From the NCBI GenBank assembly GCA_010909725.1, contig JAACMV010000024.1, forward strand, positions 62,001 through 126,000: a stretch of DNA of 64,000 nt. The letters are read 5' to 3'. The stretch is from Picochlorum sp. 'celeri' (taxonomy: Eukaryota; Chlorophyta; Trebouxiophyceae). Numbering within the stretch: position 1 is the stretch's first letter; every line of letters begins with the position of its first letter. Under the pieces are notes generated by a model. It ran no database searches and was not told where the DNA came from. It was given only the letters and a program-made list of their open reading frames with translations. The position numbers and the translations under genes were made by a program. Of this stretch, positions 11,018-20,844 are shown in pieces.

Positions 11018-13349
11018 TTACAAGGTAATCTTTCTGAGTCTGAATCTCTGGCGTCCTCCATCAGTAGCATTGTATCTGAAGCGGTCGCATGTGTTTGGCA
11101 CCTGCAAGAAGGCTGTGGTGGAGAGTCTGTTCTGGGAGATGACATTCACCTCCTCGCAGCTGCTGGATCCTGGGAATGGAACAAACTGCCACTTCCAAGA
11201 GGATCCTCCAGTCTTGAGGGTGGTTGGGTCGGATGGAGCAGCCAGGAATCTGTTGGTGCATCCACGTCTGGCTCTGGCCAAGACATTGGTTGGGACAGAC
11301 AATCCATCCTCGGCAATGGTGGCGAACTCCCAGTGGAGTCTGGCAATCTTGCCCTGTCCAACCTGTCCAGCGGTTCTGAGGGTGACCAAGTTGTAGTCAC
11401 AGTCGGAGTCTGTTCCAGAGGCAAGTCCATACCTGCTGCATGGTGCATAAAGTGGTCTAATCTCGTAGATTCCTCTGTAGGCGCAAACGAGTGGGCTTGA
11501 TGGAGATGGTGCTGGAGTTGGTGTAGGAGCTGGTGATGGAGCTGGCTTTGGTGCTGGTGATGGAGCTGGGCTTGGTGGTGGTGGTGGCAACACAGATGCC
11601 TCAAAGGTCTGAGACAAAACAAGGCAGCTGCTTGTGGTCTGGCTGTTTGGCTGGGCTCTGAAGCTGGACACAGTGCTGCATGTCTGGACTCCAAGCTTGT
11701 TCCAGTTAGATCTGCCTCCTACAACTGCTGGCACGGAGCACACCTGTCTTGTCCTAGTGTCAATTCCAAGTGGCTGGCACTGTCCTGTTGTTGTGATTTG
11801 AATGCCAGTTGAGACCGCCACATCAGTGGACAATCCTGGGATAGGTGTTGGGGAGCACAGTTTTCCAATATCACTTGTCGCTGCAGCAGAAATGGTGATC
11901 GTTGGTTGTGAGTCAAAGAGGTAGCCACTTCCAGTGGTGATGACATTGATCCCAGTCACTTTATCGCCTGTAAGAACAGCAGTTGCTGTCGCAGTAACAG
12001 CTGGCTGGAGCGTTGATGTGCTTACTGCCAGGGTGGGCGTGGTTGTGCAAATAATGTTGCCTGTAGCACTTGGGATCAGGGCTGAACCAACTGTTATACC
12101 ATCAATTTTCGTCTGAGTTACGGTCGCGCCCCACTGAGAAGATGTACAGGTTGGTCCTGAATATGTCTCTGTTCCAATTTGAAGCTGCTGGGTGACCCCA
12201 CCGCAGACAGCACTTCCAGTGTATCCATTTGTGCCACAGTTGGATGAAGTGCACTGGAAGCAGACCTCGGTTCCAGAGACACTTGGGACAGTTGTATATG
12301 GACCATTAAGAGCTGCGAAAGTGGCATCCAAAATCTTCTGGTTTCCGCTAGGGTTCAACTGAATTGTTGGCGTGACAGCAACAGGTGAAGGTGCTGCAAC
12401 GGTCACGGTTGGTGCTGTTGTATAACCAGAGCCCTCTGACAAAGTTGTCAAATCAGGACCGGCCCATGCACCAGTTGTTGTCTTTTTGGAGGTGACAGTA
12501 GCCTGCTGGGTATTTGCAGCTGAAGCAATGACTCCATACTGCTTGCATGTTCCAACACCTGGAGTGCCAACAACGCCTCCATTAACACCACCTGGGGCAC
12601 AGAACTTTCCAAAGTTAGTACCGGAGGCACTTTCTACCCCAACTTGATTGATGGCGTTTGAGGCTACAGAACTATCATAACTCAGGCGAGCACCGCACTG
12701 TGCTGGTCCACTTACACTAGCAGGCACGGTGGTGACGTTCTTGTACACAAATGGCAAGTTCCCTGACTGAGTGACCTGGTTGACTCCATCGCAGGCACAA
12801 TTTGGGAAGGCTCCTGGGAAGTTCTTTGCAAAAATGGCGGTTGCATTGTTTGTCAGAGAGGTCACAGCATAGTCGCGCAGGGCAGTTGCTACCTGGAGCT
12901 GGAAGGCATTTGGCACCTGAGTCCATCCCCAGAATGTATACCCACTGACTTCAACATTGCTACCATTGTAAGTTGCGATACTTGTGATTCCACACTGCTC
13001 AATCGCCGTTGGTTGCACAGGCTTGTCAATGAGGTCCTCGCACAGCTGATTTTGCTGGGTGGCCCCAAATGAAGCCTGAGTGTAGCCTGGAATAACAACA
13101 CTCCACAAGAATCCTGGGGTGGCAAAGGTCACAGGTGCAGGTGCTGGGCTTGCCCCTGGTGGTGGTGGTGGTGGTGGAGATGGTGTAACTGGAGGTGGGC
13201 TGACAATAACCTGCCTCTTGGCATATGCAGCTCCTGAACAACAGGCGCACCCGTTAAAAACACTGTCAGAGAGGGCTCCATGAATGAGCTAGGAAACGTC
13301 AAGCAATCGTACCGATGAGTGCAAGGAGAAGGATTGCGCTGCACTTCAT
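11018..13349 (-). CDS. Secreted Pro-rich wall-type glycoprotein with lectin-like C-terminus
   Basis: Exon 1 is 13349-13313 and exon 2 is 13233-11018, with an 79-bp GT-AG intron inside the signal peptide; the product has 750 residues. The N-terminus MKCSAILLLALIGAAYA is a clear signal peptide, then KRQVIVSPPP and a run of Pro. The middle (about residues 45-540) is Thr/Ser/Gly/Cys-rich with a partly duplicated unit containing GSGYTTAPTVTV and GSGYLFDSQPTITI. A second Pro-rich linker (APSPAPKPAPSPAPTPTP) precedes a C-terminal domain of about 160 residues. That domain has three related segments ending LHWEF, WKWQF and FRLRK, as in beta-trefoil lectins. The layout is that of algal hydroxyproline-rich wall proteins such as pherophorins, but the globular parts are not a clear pherophorin domain. 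It probably sits in the wall or extracellular matrix and binds sugar. The C-terminus is related to the N-terminus of the protein at 17005-20178. Confidence 0.8.
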
Positions 13350-13674
13350 TGTTGCGAATATCCTTCAGACAACCACAGAATTCAGCTAAATATATATTCA
13401 CCTACCGACCCCGTGAATGTCGGTCAAATACTTTTGAAAACAATTCGACTAGACCCCGTGGTGCCTATTGATGACCCTGGACCCTCCTCAATTCACCAGG
13501 GTCAATCGCCAGACTTTTCTTGATCCCTGCACTCTGCAATGCAGACTCTGCATTCAGCATGGATCGGCTCTTTGGTTACGGAAGTGGTCAAGTTCTTTGT
13601 GCATTTGTAGCTCCCATTTGGGGTGTATCTGCCATCCTAGTTCGCCTTGAAGGCCATTCATGACATAATTAATT

Positions 13675-15175
13675 AGTGTGGGTTACAACACCAGCCTGGG
13701 AGTTCCCGGTCGACGGAGGAATTCGTCCGTCGGAGGCCCCACACCAGACATCAATTGGCGAAGAGGAAAAAATAAGAAAACAGAGAAAACAAACAATGCA
13801 GTGGCAAATAAATCTACGCTATTGATTCAACTGGAGATACGTCTCCACCTGTTATCAACCCACTAATACAGGGAGGAGACCAGTGTCAGAGGAACTCTAG
13901 CAGGTAAAACTGTCATAAACGACCTTGATCCAGAGTACCGTAAAAACACCAGTTTCCAGCGAAAAGTAGCTATCCAATAATTAAAAAAAACCGGAGGTAT
14001 AAGGCAACCGCAAGAGGGGAAAAGAAGCTAGTACAAGAGGTAAGAAGGCCTACAGTAGGCACAAACTACCTGGCAAGTTCCCAGCGGTGCTCAGCATCTC
14101 GCCAACGAATGATGGGGAGACATGTCTGAGCTATCGACCCGGGAGAAAGGCTAGATTTATAAGCATCTAAGACCTCATTGAATGTGCTGATGAGGGTGTC
14201 AATAAACAGGGCAGATGTAGCGGCTGCCGAGGCCTTGAAGATCTGTCTTCGAATATCATCCAAGCTATAACTGCACGCCACCACGATGAGACCCAAGTGT
14301 CCGAGGGGTATGGAAGATGTGATGGAGGCTGATTGGTCCAAATGGAGTGCAACACCTGGGTGACTGGAATGCCCAGACCTGTGGCAAGGTGCTGACATAG
14401 GCTACAAGCAATGCTGCATTCTGTGGTATAATAATGGTTTCTACCTGGTGTGGCATTTGAGTGGCCACAAACACATGCTTTTTCTTTCTGCGTCTTCTGA
14501 GCATTCACCTGAGTATCCATGAGGATTTTTTTTGTATATAGAGGGGAGCTGAAGCTGTTGCAAAGGCTTGAAGATTCTGTGAAGTGGCCTAGGCACACTT
14601 GCTATCATCGCAAGCCAGCTCCGGAGGCGTCGGCGTCGGTGCTGTCCATCTACTCGTGTGAACAAGCTAGTTCCTCTGCCTCGATGTGGTGACCGTTTTC
14701 GAATGACTGATTGATCACTGAGGTGAATCTTTTGTTGGCCGCTCGCCATGCCATCTCTATTGTGTGTGACGTATCGCCAGAGTTGCTTCAGGCGACTTTT
14801 TGCAGTCTGTCGATGAGACTATTCGCATAGCACGTTCCACCCAAAGCTCTGACATGTGGCCAACAGGGCCTACAAAGTCCTCCTAGGGAGCTTGTAGGAT
14901 GCAACAAGCTGTGTGAAGGTTTGGCTTGAGCAATTCAAAAGCTTCCACCTCTTGGCAAATTTTCCCATACTCAAGAAGCCATCTTGATGCTTCTGCAGGT
15001 GGTTGCCTCCCTGAACGAGCGCTTGAAAGATCCATGTAACGAAAGATCCATACAAATGAGTCTCAGGTGATTCCACGCCTCCTGTGCTCTGTGGGTGAAG
15101 TAACGGAACGAGACCTCACCGACCACTAGAGATCTCACTCCGCCAGAGGTGGCGAGGTGTATCACTCCTCAACAC
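13675..15175 (-). mobile_element. 5'-truncated LINE-like repeat, copy 1
   Basis: The 13675-13900 and 14150-14236 segments are repeated with strong similarity at 20538-20844 in the same orientation. Read on the minus strand, copy 1 ends at 13675 in CACACT plus an AT-rich tail, and copy 2 ends at exactly the same base. Shared 3' ends with different 5' ends are the hallmark of non-LTR retrotransposon copies. The minus-strand frames upstream are broken but contain CVCGHSNATPGRNHYYTTEC, a C-x-C...H...C pattern like the zinc-binding tail after LINE reverse transcriptases. Coding-like sequence continues to about 15165. The left limit is approximate. The plus strand contains no gene I can support. 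Confidence 0.55.
13711..13732. repeat. 22-bp interrupted palindrome, copy 1 orientation
   Basis: Arms CGACGGA and TCCGTCG flank the core GGAATTCG. The core is the reverse complement of the core in the partner palindrome at 20574-20595. Confidence 0.85.
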
Positions 15176-17004
15176 TACTTTTTGTCATACCACTGTGAAT
15201 CATACGCAGGGCCCGAGGCCCGCGGTAGCTCGTGGGTTACCAGTGGAGGATTGCCTTCATGTTGTCAGAGCCTTATATTAAATACATATTCGCGATGTTA
15301 AAGAAGTTATCATCATATGAATGGAGAATGGCATACATAGCTCCATGGATATTGTCGAAGATCTGGGGAGCATGGCCTCATGCATCCCGTAACGTAACGT
15401 TAACAGGTCACCATCATGCATGATGAGGTATATACCTCCACTTCATCAAGGTGTTCCCGGTGAATTTGGGTTATCTTTTATTGGACTACTGCAGTACAAA
15501 AAATACAAATCCCTTATTAAAAAACGGTGTAAAATTTCAGCTGAGACATGTTGACTTGAGAGAGAAAATTGGATAGCCAATTGGCCTAAAAAATACCAAG
15601 AGCACAAAATAGCCATGCAGAGGCAAGGCAAGTGGACCGATGGAGAGAATGGAAATAAACCTGACGTGTTCGAGTTGACAAGTGGTATTGGCATCGAGCA
15701 GACAGTTGTAATGAGGCATTATACGCTTCTGAGGACGAAAACATTCGATGAGGCTTGCCAAGAATTCCATGACTTTTATTTCAAGGAACTGGGATACGAC
15801 TTCAGGAAGGACTGGGGACTGACTTGTCTTCAAAACAATGTAGACGCCCACTAATGCGACAGGGAGAATGTATCTTGCATTGAAGACTCCCTATGAATCT
15901 GTCTCTACTTGGCAAGCCTGTATTTTTTCTTTTTAAAAGTCATAATATGAGGGCATAAAAAAGCCAAATAAGCCATTTCTATGAATATGGTATATGTGTC
16001 TATATATCTGTGTGAAATACTCGAACATATCTATCTACGTATCACACCTAGGTGTGGCAGGCCTGCTTCAGGGTATTTTTCCCGGCCTGTCTCTGCTTCT
16101 CTAGGCTGTGTGGCCACACACAATACTAAGCTGAAAATAGATGAAGTTCGAGGGGCAAGAAAGAAGTAGAGAGGCAACTACGCGATTTTAGCCCAAAGTA
16201 CCATGGTACTCCATATATGGACCTGGTTATGATATAGTGCCTGATCTTGTCTCTCACCAAATCCCTGGGATGGTTATAGGCGTGCTCTCCTTGTGAGGGC
16301 TCATAATTCTGACTCTCATCATCCGAATCATGCACATAATACTCAATTTCTTGCTCGATGGTTGTAGATTTGTCATCGAGCACTTGGGGCGGTGCATCAC
16401 ATGTACATTCAAATTCTTAGCTTGAATTGGCTCAGTCTCATAAGTTGGGAGTCGTAACTGGCCTGTGACCAATGAGCAGCTCCTGAGAATACTGCGACTC
16501 TCCATAATCGTATATATATATTTTTTAACTTGTGTGATTAGTACAGCAACCTGCTGTTATCCGGACGGATGTTAGTAGTTTTAGAAGGCTGTTGAACTTC
16601 ACTGCAGACAACCCGTTCATGTTCATCTTTTTGGTCGTCGATGCCTGTGTTCCTATGGTGAAGATACCTGGTGACCTATTTCGTCCTCTCGAAATAGGTG
16701 TGTTTTCGCCGTTAAGCACGTCTTCAGCATTGCTGCCCCATTTGGAGGTACCTGGTGGTGTTCTCCAGAGAATCTTATGTCCAGACACCAAACAAAGCCA
16801 CATGTACATGTGGCTATTCATTCACCATTGGAGACTTATCATTAAAAAAAAAAGGCCTTTGCCGATAAAATCGGGAGCAGGGATCCTCAATCCGATGTAA
16901 TACTGTTTACAGCTTGCTTCTGTGAGTTAGGATTCGTGGGGTGATTTGATTACCAAACAGGCAGTTCATTGACGATCCAGCCATTCCACGAAGAAACTTT
17001 CACT
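15176..17004. other. Stretch with only fragmentary coding-like pieces
   Basis: No intact gene is visible. Two pieces look like old coding sequence. On the plus strand, 15615-15854 has an acidic, aromatic stretch (DEACQEFHDFYFKELG). On the minus strand, about 16400-16150 has EIEYYVHDSDDESQNYEPSQ, and 16821-16525 has KILWRTPPGTSKWG. None matches a family I know, and each is closed by nearby stops. They may be remnants of transposons, or unrecognised exons of the gene ending at 17005; a splice donor-like gtatgc follows its last codons. Confidence 0.35.
16796..16815. repeat. Perfect 20-bp palindrome
   Basis: AGCCACATGTACATGTGGCT equals its own reverse complement. The core CACATGTACATGTG also occurs as a palindrome at 24604-24619. 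Confidence 0.9.
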
Positions 17005-20000
17005 TTAAAGCATACCTCGACTGTTTTCACTAACAGAAGGCAGGAATTGTGCGGGCTCGGTAAGGAAGGGCTCAAATTCCAAATTGTCAACCAAGAGAGG
17101 AGCACCATTACCTCCAGAACCATATTTACCTCCAGGACCATCTGGGGAGCCCCAATAATTATAGGTTCCATTAGTTAATGTCGGTAAAGTTCCATCATCT
17201 AGATAACCGTCGTCGTATACCTTGAACCCGGCTGCATTGGACGAGAGAATGTCATTATAATTGAAAATGACATCAATCCAATTTGTTTGGTCTCTAAGTT
17301 GCCAGTAAAGAAACGCTGTTTGAGTAGCCCCACTTATTTGGTTGCACTGGACTTCCGCACTCTCTATATCGTTCGACAATAAAAATGCAAAACTTTGTTG
17401 TTCCTCGAGAGAGAATTGATTGTTGAACAGTTGCAAGTCAGCAGGATAAGGAACCTTTCCGTTACCTTGGATGCCAACTCGTGAGTGGACCATTGTGTTG
17501 CCAACAACTGCACTACTCAAGGGATCATTAAGATATACAGCATAACCCAGTTGTCCAATGAATTCATTGTTGTACACTACCGAGTTGCGAAGTGCTTTTA
17601 GTTCACTCCCAGTTCCAGTGCTTGATTCTATCCCAATTTTGCCATCCTGAGAGTTGCCGTCAAATACATTGTTGCGAATAACAATCTTCTCTGCGGGGCT
17701 GGATGCCCTTAGATTCATAAGTTGATCATCTGTTACGCACTCCTTTGCCAAAATTTTAAACCCTTCTACAACCACATATCCAAGGATGTCAATCGCGCCA
17801 TTCGCTCCAATTAAGACAAGAGACCCAGTACTTGCTGAGCAAGTCAATATGGTAGAATTTGCACCTGCCCCCTTAAGCCAAATGGGTTTGCTTATCGTAA
17901 TAGGACTCGTATATGTCCCAGCCGCGACAATGATTTGAGTAAATGATGCGGAAGCGGCGTCAGCAATTGCTTCAGGAATGGTTGCATAATCTTCAGGGAA
18001 CATTCACCACAACATCTGGCTGAGGAAGGTCTGGCTCGAGGAATGGTCTGGGACAAAAGCATCCACTTGGAAAACTGCATCAATAACTATCCCTGGTAAT
18101 TTTCTGCTCATAAACTAGGCCACTAAAGCAATTGGACCCAGTTTCAAGACAATGAATTTTAAAAAATGGTCAGAGATGCGAGGATATTGCATGCACATCA
18201 AGGTGGCATGTCAACACATTGATTCTTACCTGTAATTCACTGTCGTAGGAATGGCAGTGACCCCCTCAGATGCAGCCTGCTGCCTCACCGACACCACTTG
18301 GCACGAGTAGGGTGCTCCTACTGTGAGGACATCAAATGCTATCGACGTGGCGTCCAAGCCCGATGTATCCTCCAAAGGAGCCAAATCGCCGGAGGTGCAG
18401 GTGACAGTATAACTCTCTGGGAGTGGAGCAACGGTCGGAGCTGTCCATTCCACTGTGATGCCTGGCGTGCAGGAGGTGCTTGCGGAGGCCGTCACATCCG
18501 TCGGAGGCGATGGTGGGTCTACTGGTGGAGGGGGTGGAGGGACAGTTGAGTACGGAGGTGGAGGCGAAGCAACTGGTGGAGGTGGAGGCGAAATAACTGG
18601 TGGAGGTGGAGGCGGGGAGGCAGATGGTACGACAGGTACAGGTACAGGCTGAGGAATCGGCTCTGGCTCTGGTAATGGTTCAGGCTCGGGCTCAGGCTCA
18701 GGCTCAGGCTCGGGCTCAGGCTCGTCTCCCCCTCCTTCTTCGGGCTCAGCTGGAACCTCTTCAGTCTCAGAAGTCTCCTCTACTCCATCCACCTGAGCAC
18801 CGTCTCCAAGGGCAGACGAAGCTATTTCAGGGTCTTGCAAATCCTGTGATGTCTGCCCAGCAGCCCGCGTTGCTGCCTCCAATTGAGATGCATCAGTCAC
18901 TCCAAATGACATCCGGCTGTCAGTGATGATTCCCTGACCATCTCCATCTGTCTGGAACAGACTTCTTCCGGACCGACCTCTTGCTGGACGAACACTCACT
19001 ACTGTGCAGTTTATCTGGTCAGGGTCATAATTTGAGAGAGAGATCAAATTCCTGCATAAATTGTCCTGCTTTTCTTGTCCAAAAGTCTCCACAGTTTCAT
19101 TTGCAAAGGAAATTTGGACGTTTAGCACAGGGATCTCAACAGTAACCACAGCAGGTGGAGGTGGAGGTTGAGAAGGCGGTGGTGGTGACAACGATGGCAG
19201 GATGGGCCTTTTCAGAATGAACCTCCAATGCAGACCCTTTCGCGTAGCACGATCCAATATGACTGAATTGTCTCTGCATAGATTAGTATCTTCGAGGACT
19301 GGACCAAGAAGACTCACAGATCCCCCTGTCGTACAGGTCTGTCGATACTGCATCATGATCATTTTTTTGTAGTCAGTCTTTTTCCTTGTGAAACGTCATT
19401 CAGATCTGCCGTGAACAAAATCAAAAAGATCCTTGCGAGATACTTCTCAATCGTACCTTTGCAAATACCTTATATACTGTTCCTCGATTATCCACTTGAG
19501 TGAGGTCCCACGAGAGCAGACCTCTGGGACGTACACGCACAGATTTGGACCGACAGCTTCTGGCAAACGACAGCTTTGCTGGACAGCACTTTGCTCGGTA
19601 GACCTTCACGTAAAAAACAGGACAGATATGGTAATAATTCATAGCAGTAGATATCTCTCATAGAAAAAGAACGTACCGCCTCGAGGGAAAATGTGTTGCT
19701 TTCCACGTTGACCACACGCCACCTCATTGGCCTCTTCGCATCAGCCGACTGGAGCCGAACTCTTCCAGAAGGATCCCTTCCCCATTCCTCGTAGGACAGG
19801 TACTTTCCTGCAGACGGAAATTGCATAGCAATACATCGTTACTATAGTAACTCTAAATGGAAAAGTTTTGATTTTTCGAAACGCGAATGGCCAAGACTCG
19901 TCGATGTCGCTTTTCGCTCCGACAGTCGGTCACACAACGTACCTTCGCAATCTCCGGTTCCCACATACTGAACGACATATTCTCCATCCACCAACTTGCC

Positions 20001-20178
20001 TGTAACGCATCATTATCATATATCACGAGCAGTATCAATTTAAATATTGTGACAATACATGAGCGTCGAATTCAAAGCAACGCGCAACAGTCCGTATCAA
20101 TTCAAACTCACCATAGCAGACAGCCACGGAACCAAGAAGTACCACCACGGCAACCGCGAACGCCGTGTTGCTAGTCAT
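17005..20178 (-). CDS. Secreted lectin-like / Pro-rich / FN3 / beta-helix protein, frameshifted
   Basis: Six exons fit: 20178-20112, 19999-19943, 19807-19677, 19603-19469, 19347-18230, and 18074-17005. All introns are GT-AG and in phase. The signal peptide is MTSNTAFAVAVVVLLGSVAV with cleavage near CYG. Exons 2-5 give a beta-trefoil-like region of about 170 residues (segments ending PMRWRVV, LLSWDL, GLHWRF). A Pro linker, a Cys-containing region with NCTVVSVRPA, an acidic (Glu-Pro)n block, SPPPP linkers and a fibronectin-III-like domain (ITVEWTAPTVAPLPESYTV) follow. The last exon encodes a parallel beta-helix (VVVNVP, then PEDYATIPEAI...; many N-containing turns), as in pectate-lyase-like proteins. 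Between VVVNVP and EDYATI the frame slips: the CCC at 17996-17998 has one base too many, giving a stop. Either the consensus has an error or the gene is broken. The 3' end may continue in another exon. Probably a wall or matrix protein. Confidence 0.75.
18655..18726 (-). repeat. Imperfect hexanucleotide repeat coding Glu-Pro
   Basis: About ten tandem GGCTC(A/G) units, read on the minus strand as GAGCC(T/C)GA-type codons, encode a (Glu-Pro)n tract inside the gene at 17005-20178. It gives a stiff acidic spacer before the FN3-like domain and is prone to length change by slippage. Confidence 0.8.
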
Positions 20179-20537
20179 ACTTGTATCAGACCCAGTCACG
20201 CGAAAACCCAAAAAGCTTGTTGCTTTTATAATAGTGGTGTATATAATATACTTTAAGGTCTGTATAGATCCTTTCTTCGTCCTGCACAAGAATGGTAGTT
20301 GCTTACCCTCGTTGTTGTTTTGTGTCCACTTTTGCAGTGGCGTGTTCAAATGTCGACTTACGGCAACCCTATATCACGCCTCGAGATATTCAATATAGTA
20401 GTACTGAATGGAATTTCTAAAACAATATGAAGAGATTCTTTTGCATACATTGTCCAAGACTGGTTTACATGACGATGCAATCTAGGATCGAATCTGGGAT
20501 ATGCAGCTGCATGCTGACGTGTACAATTAATTTAATC

Positions 20538-20844
20538 AGTGTGGGTTACAGCACCAGTCTGGGAGTTCCCGGGCGACGGACGAATTCCTCCGTCGGAGGC
20601 CCCACTCCAGACATCACTGGCGAAGAGGGAAAAATAAGAAACAGAGAAACAAATGAAGTGGCTCATAGATCTACGCTATTGATTCAACTCGAGATACCAC
20701 TCCACCTGTAATCAACCCATTAATACAGGGAGGAGACCTGTGTCAGAGTAACTCTAGGCTATCTTTATAAGCATCTAATACCTCATTGAATGTGCTAATG
20801 AGGGTATCAATACACTGGGCAGATGTAGCGTCTGCAGAGGCCTT
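20538..20844 (-). mobile_element. 5'-truncated LINE-like repeat, copy 2
   Basis: Closely similar to 13675-13900 joined to about 14150-14236; the intervening roughly 250 bp of copy 1 are absent, with a CTAG word at both borders of the missing segment. The minus-strand 3' end (CACACT at 20538) coincides with that of copy 1 and is followed by an AT-rich tail. It lies 360 bp upstream of the start codon of the gene at 17005-20178; copy 1 lies 326 bp upstream of the start codon of the gene at 11018-13349. Confidence 0.75.
20574..20595. repeat. 22-bp interrupted palindrome, copy 2 orientation
   Basis: Arms CGACGGA and TCCGTCG flank the core CGAATTCC, the reverse complement of the core at 13718-13725. 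The whole 22-mer is the reverse complement of the one in copy 1 although the surrounding repeat has the same orientation. Confidence 0.85.

Noticed and set aside
11146..11694. His/Gln-rich minus-strand frame in the Pro-rich gene
   Set aside because: Its composition arises from reading the Pro repeat codons one base out of frame; the main frame has a signal peptide and a complete structure.
13900..14150. Missing 250 bp in repeat copy 2 as a spliced intron
   Set aside because: Neither strand has GT and AG at the exact borders of the missing segment; a deletion between short CTAG words explains it.
18298..18652. Gly-rich plus-strand frames
   Set aside because: Reverse reading of the SPPPP and Glu-Pro repeats of the minus-strand secreted gene.
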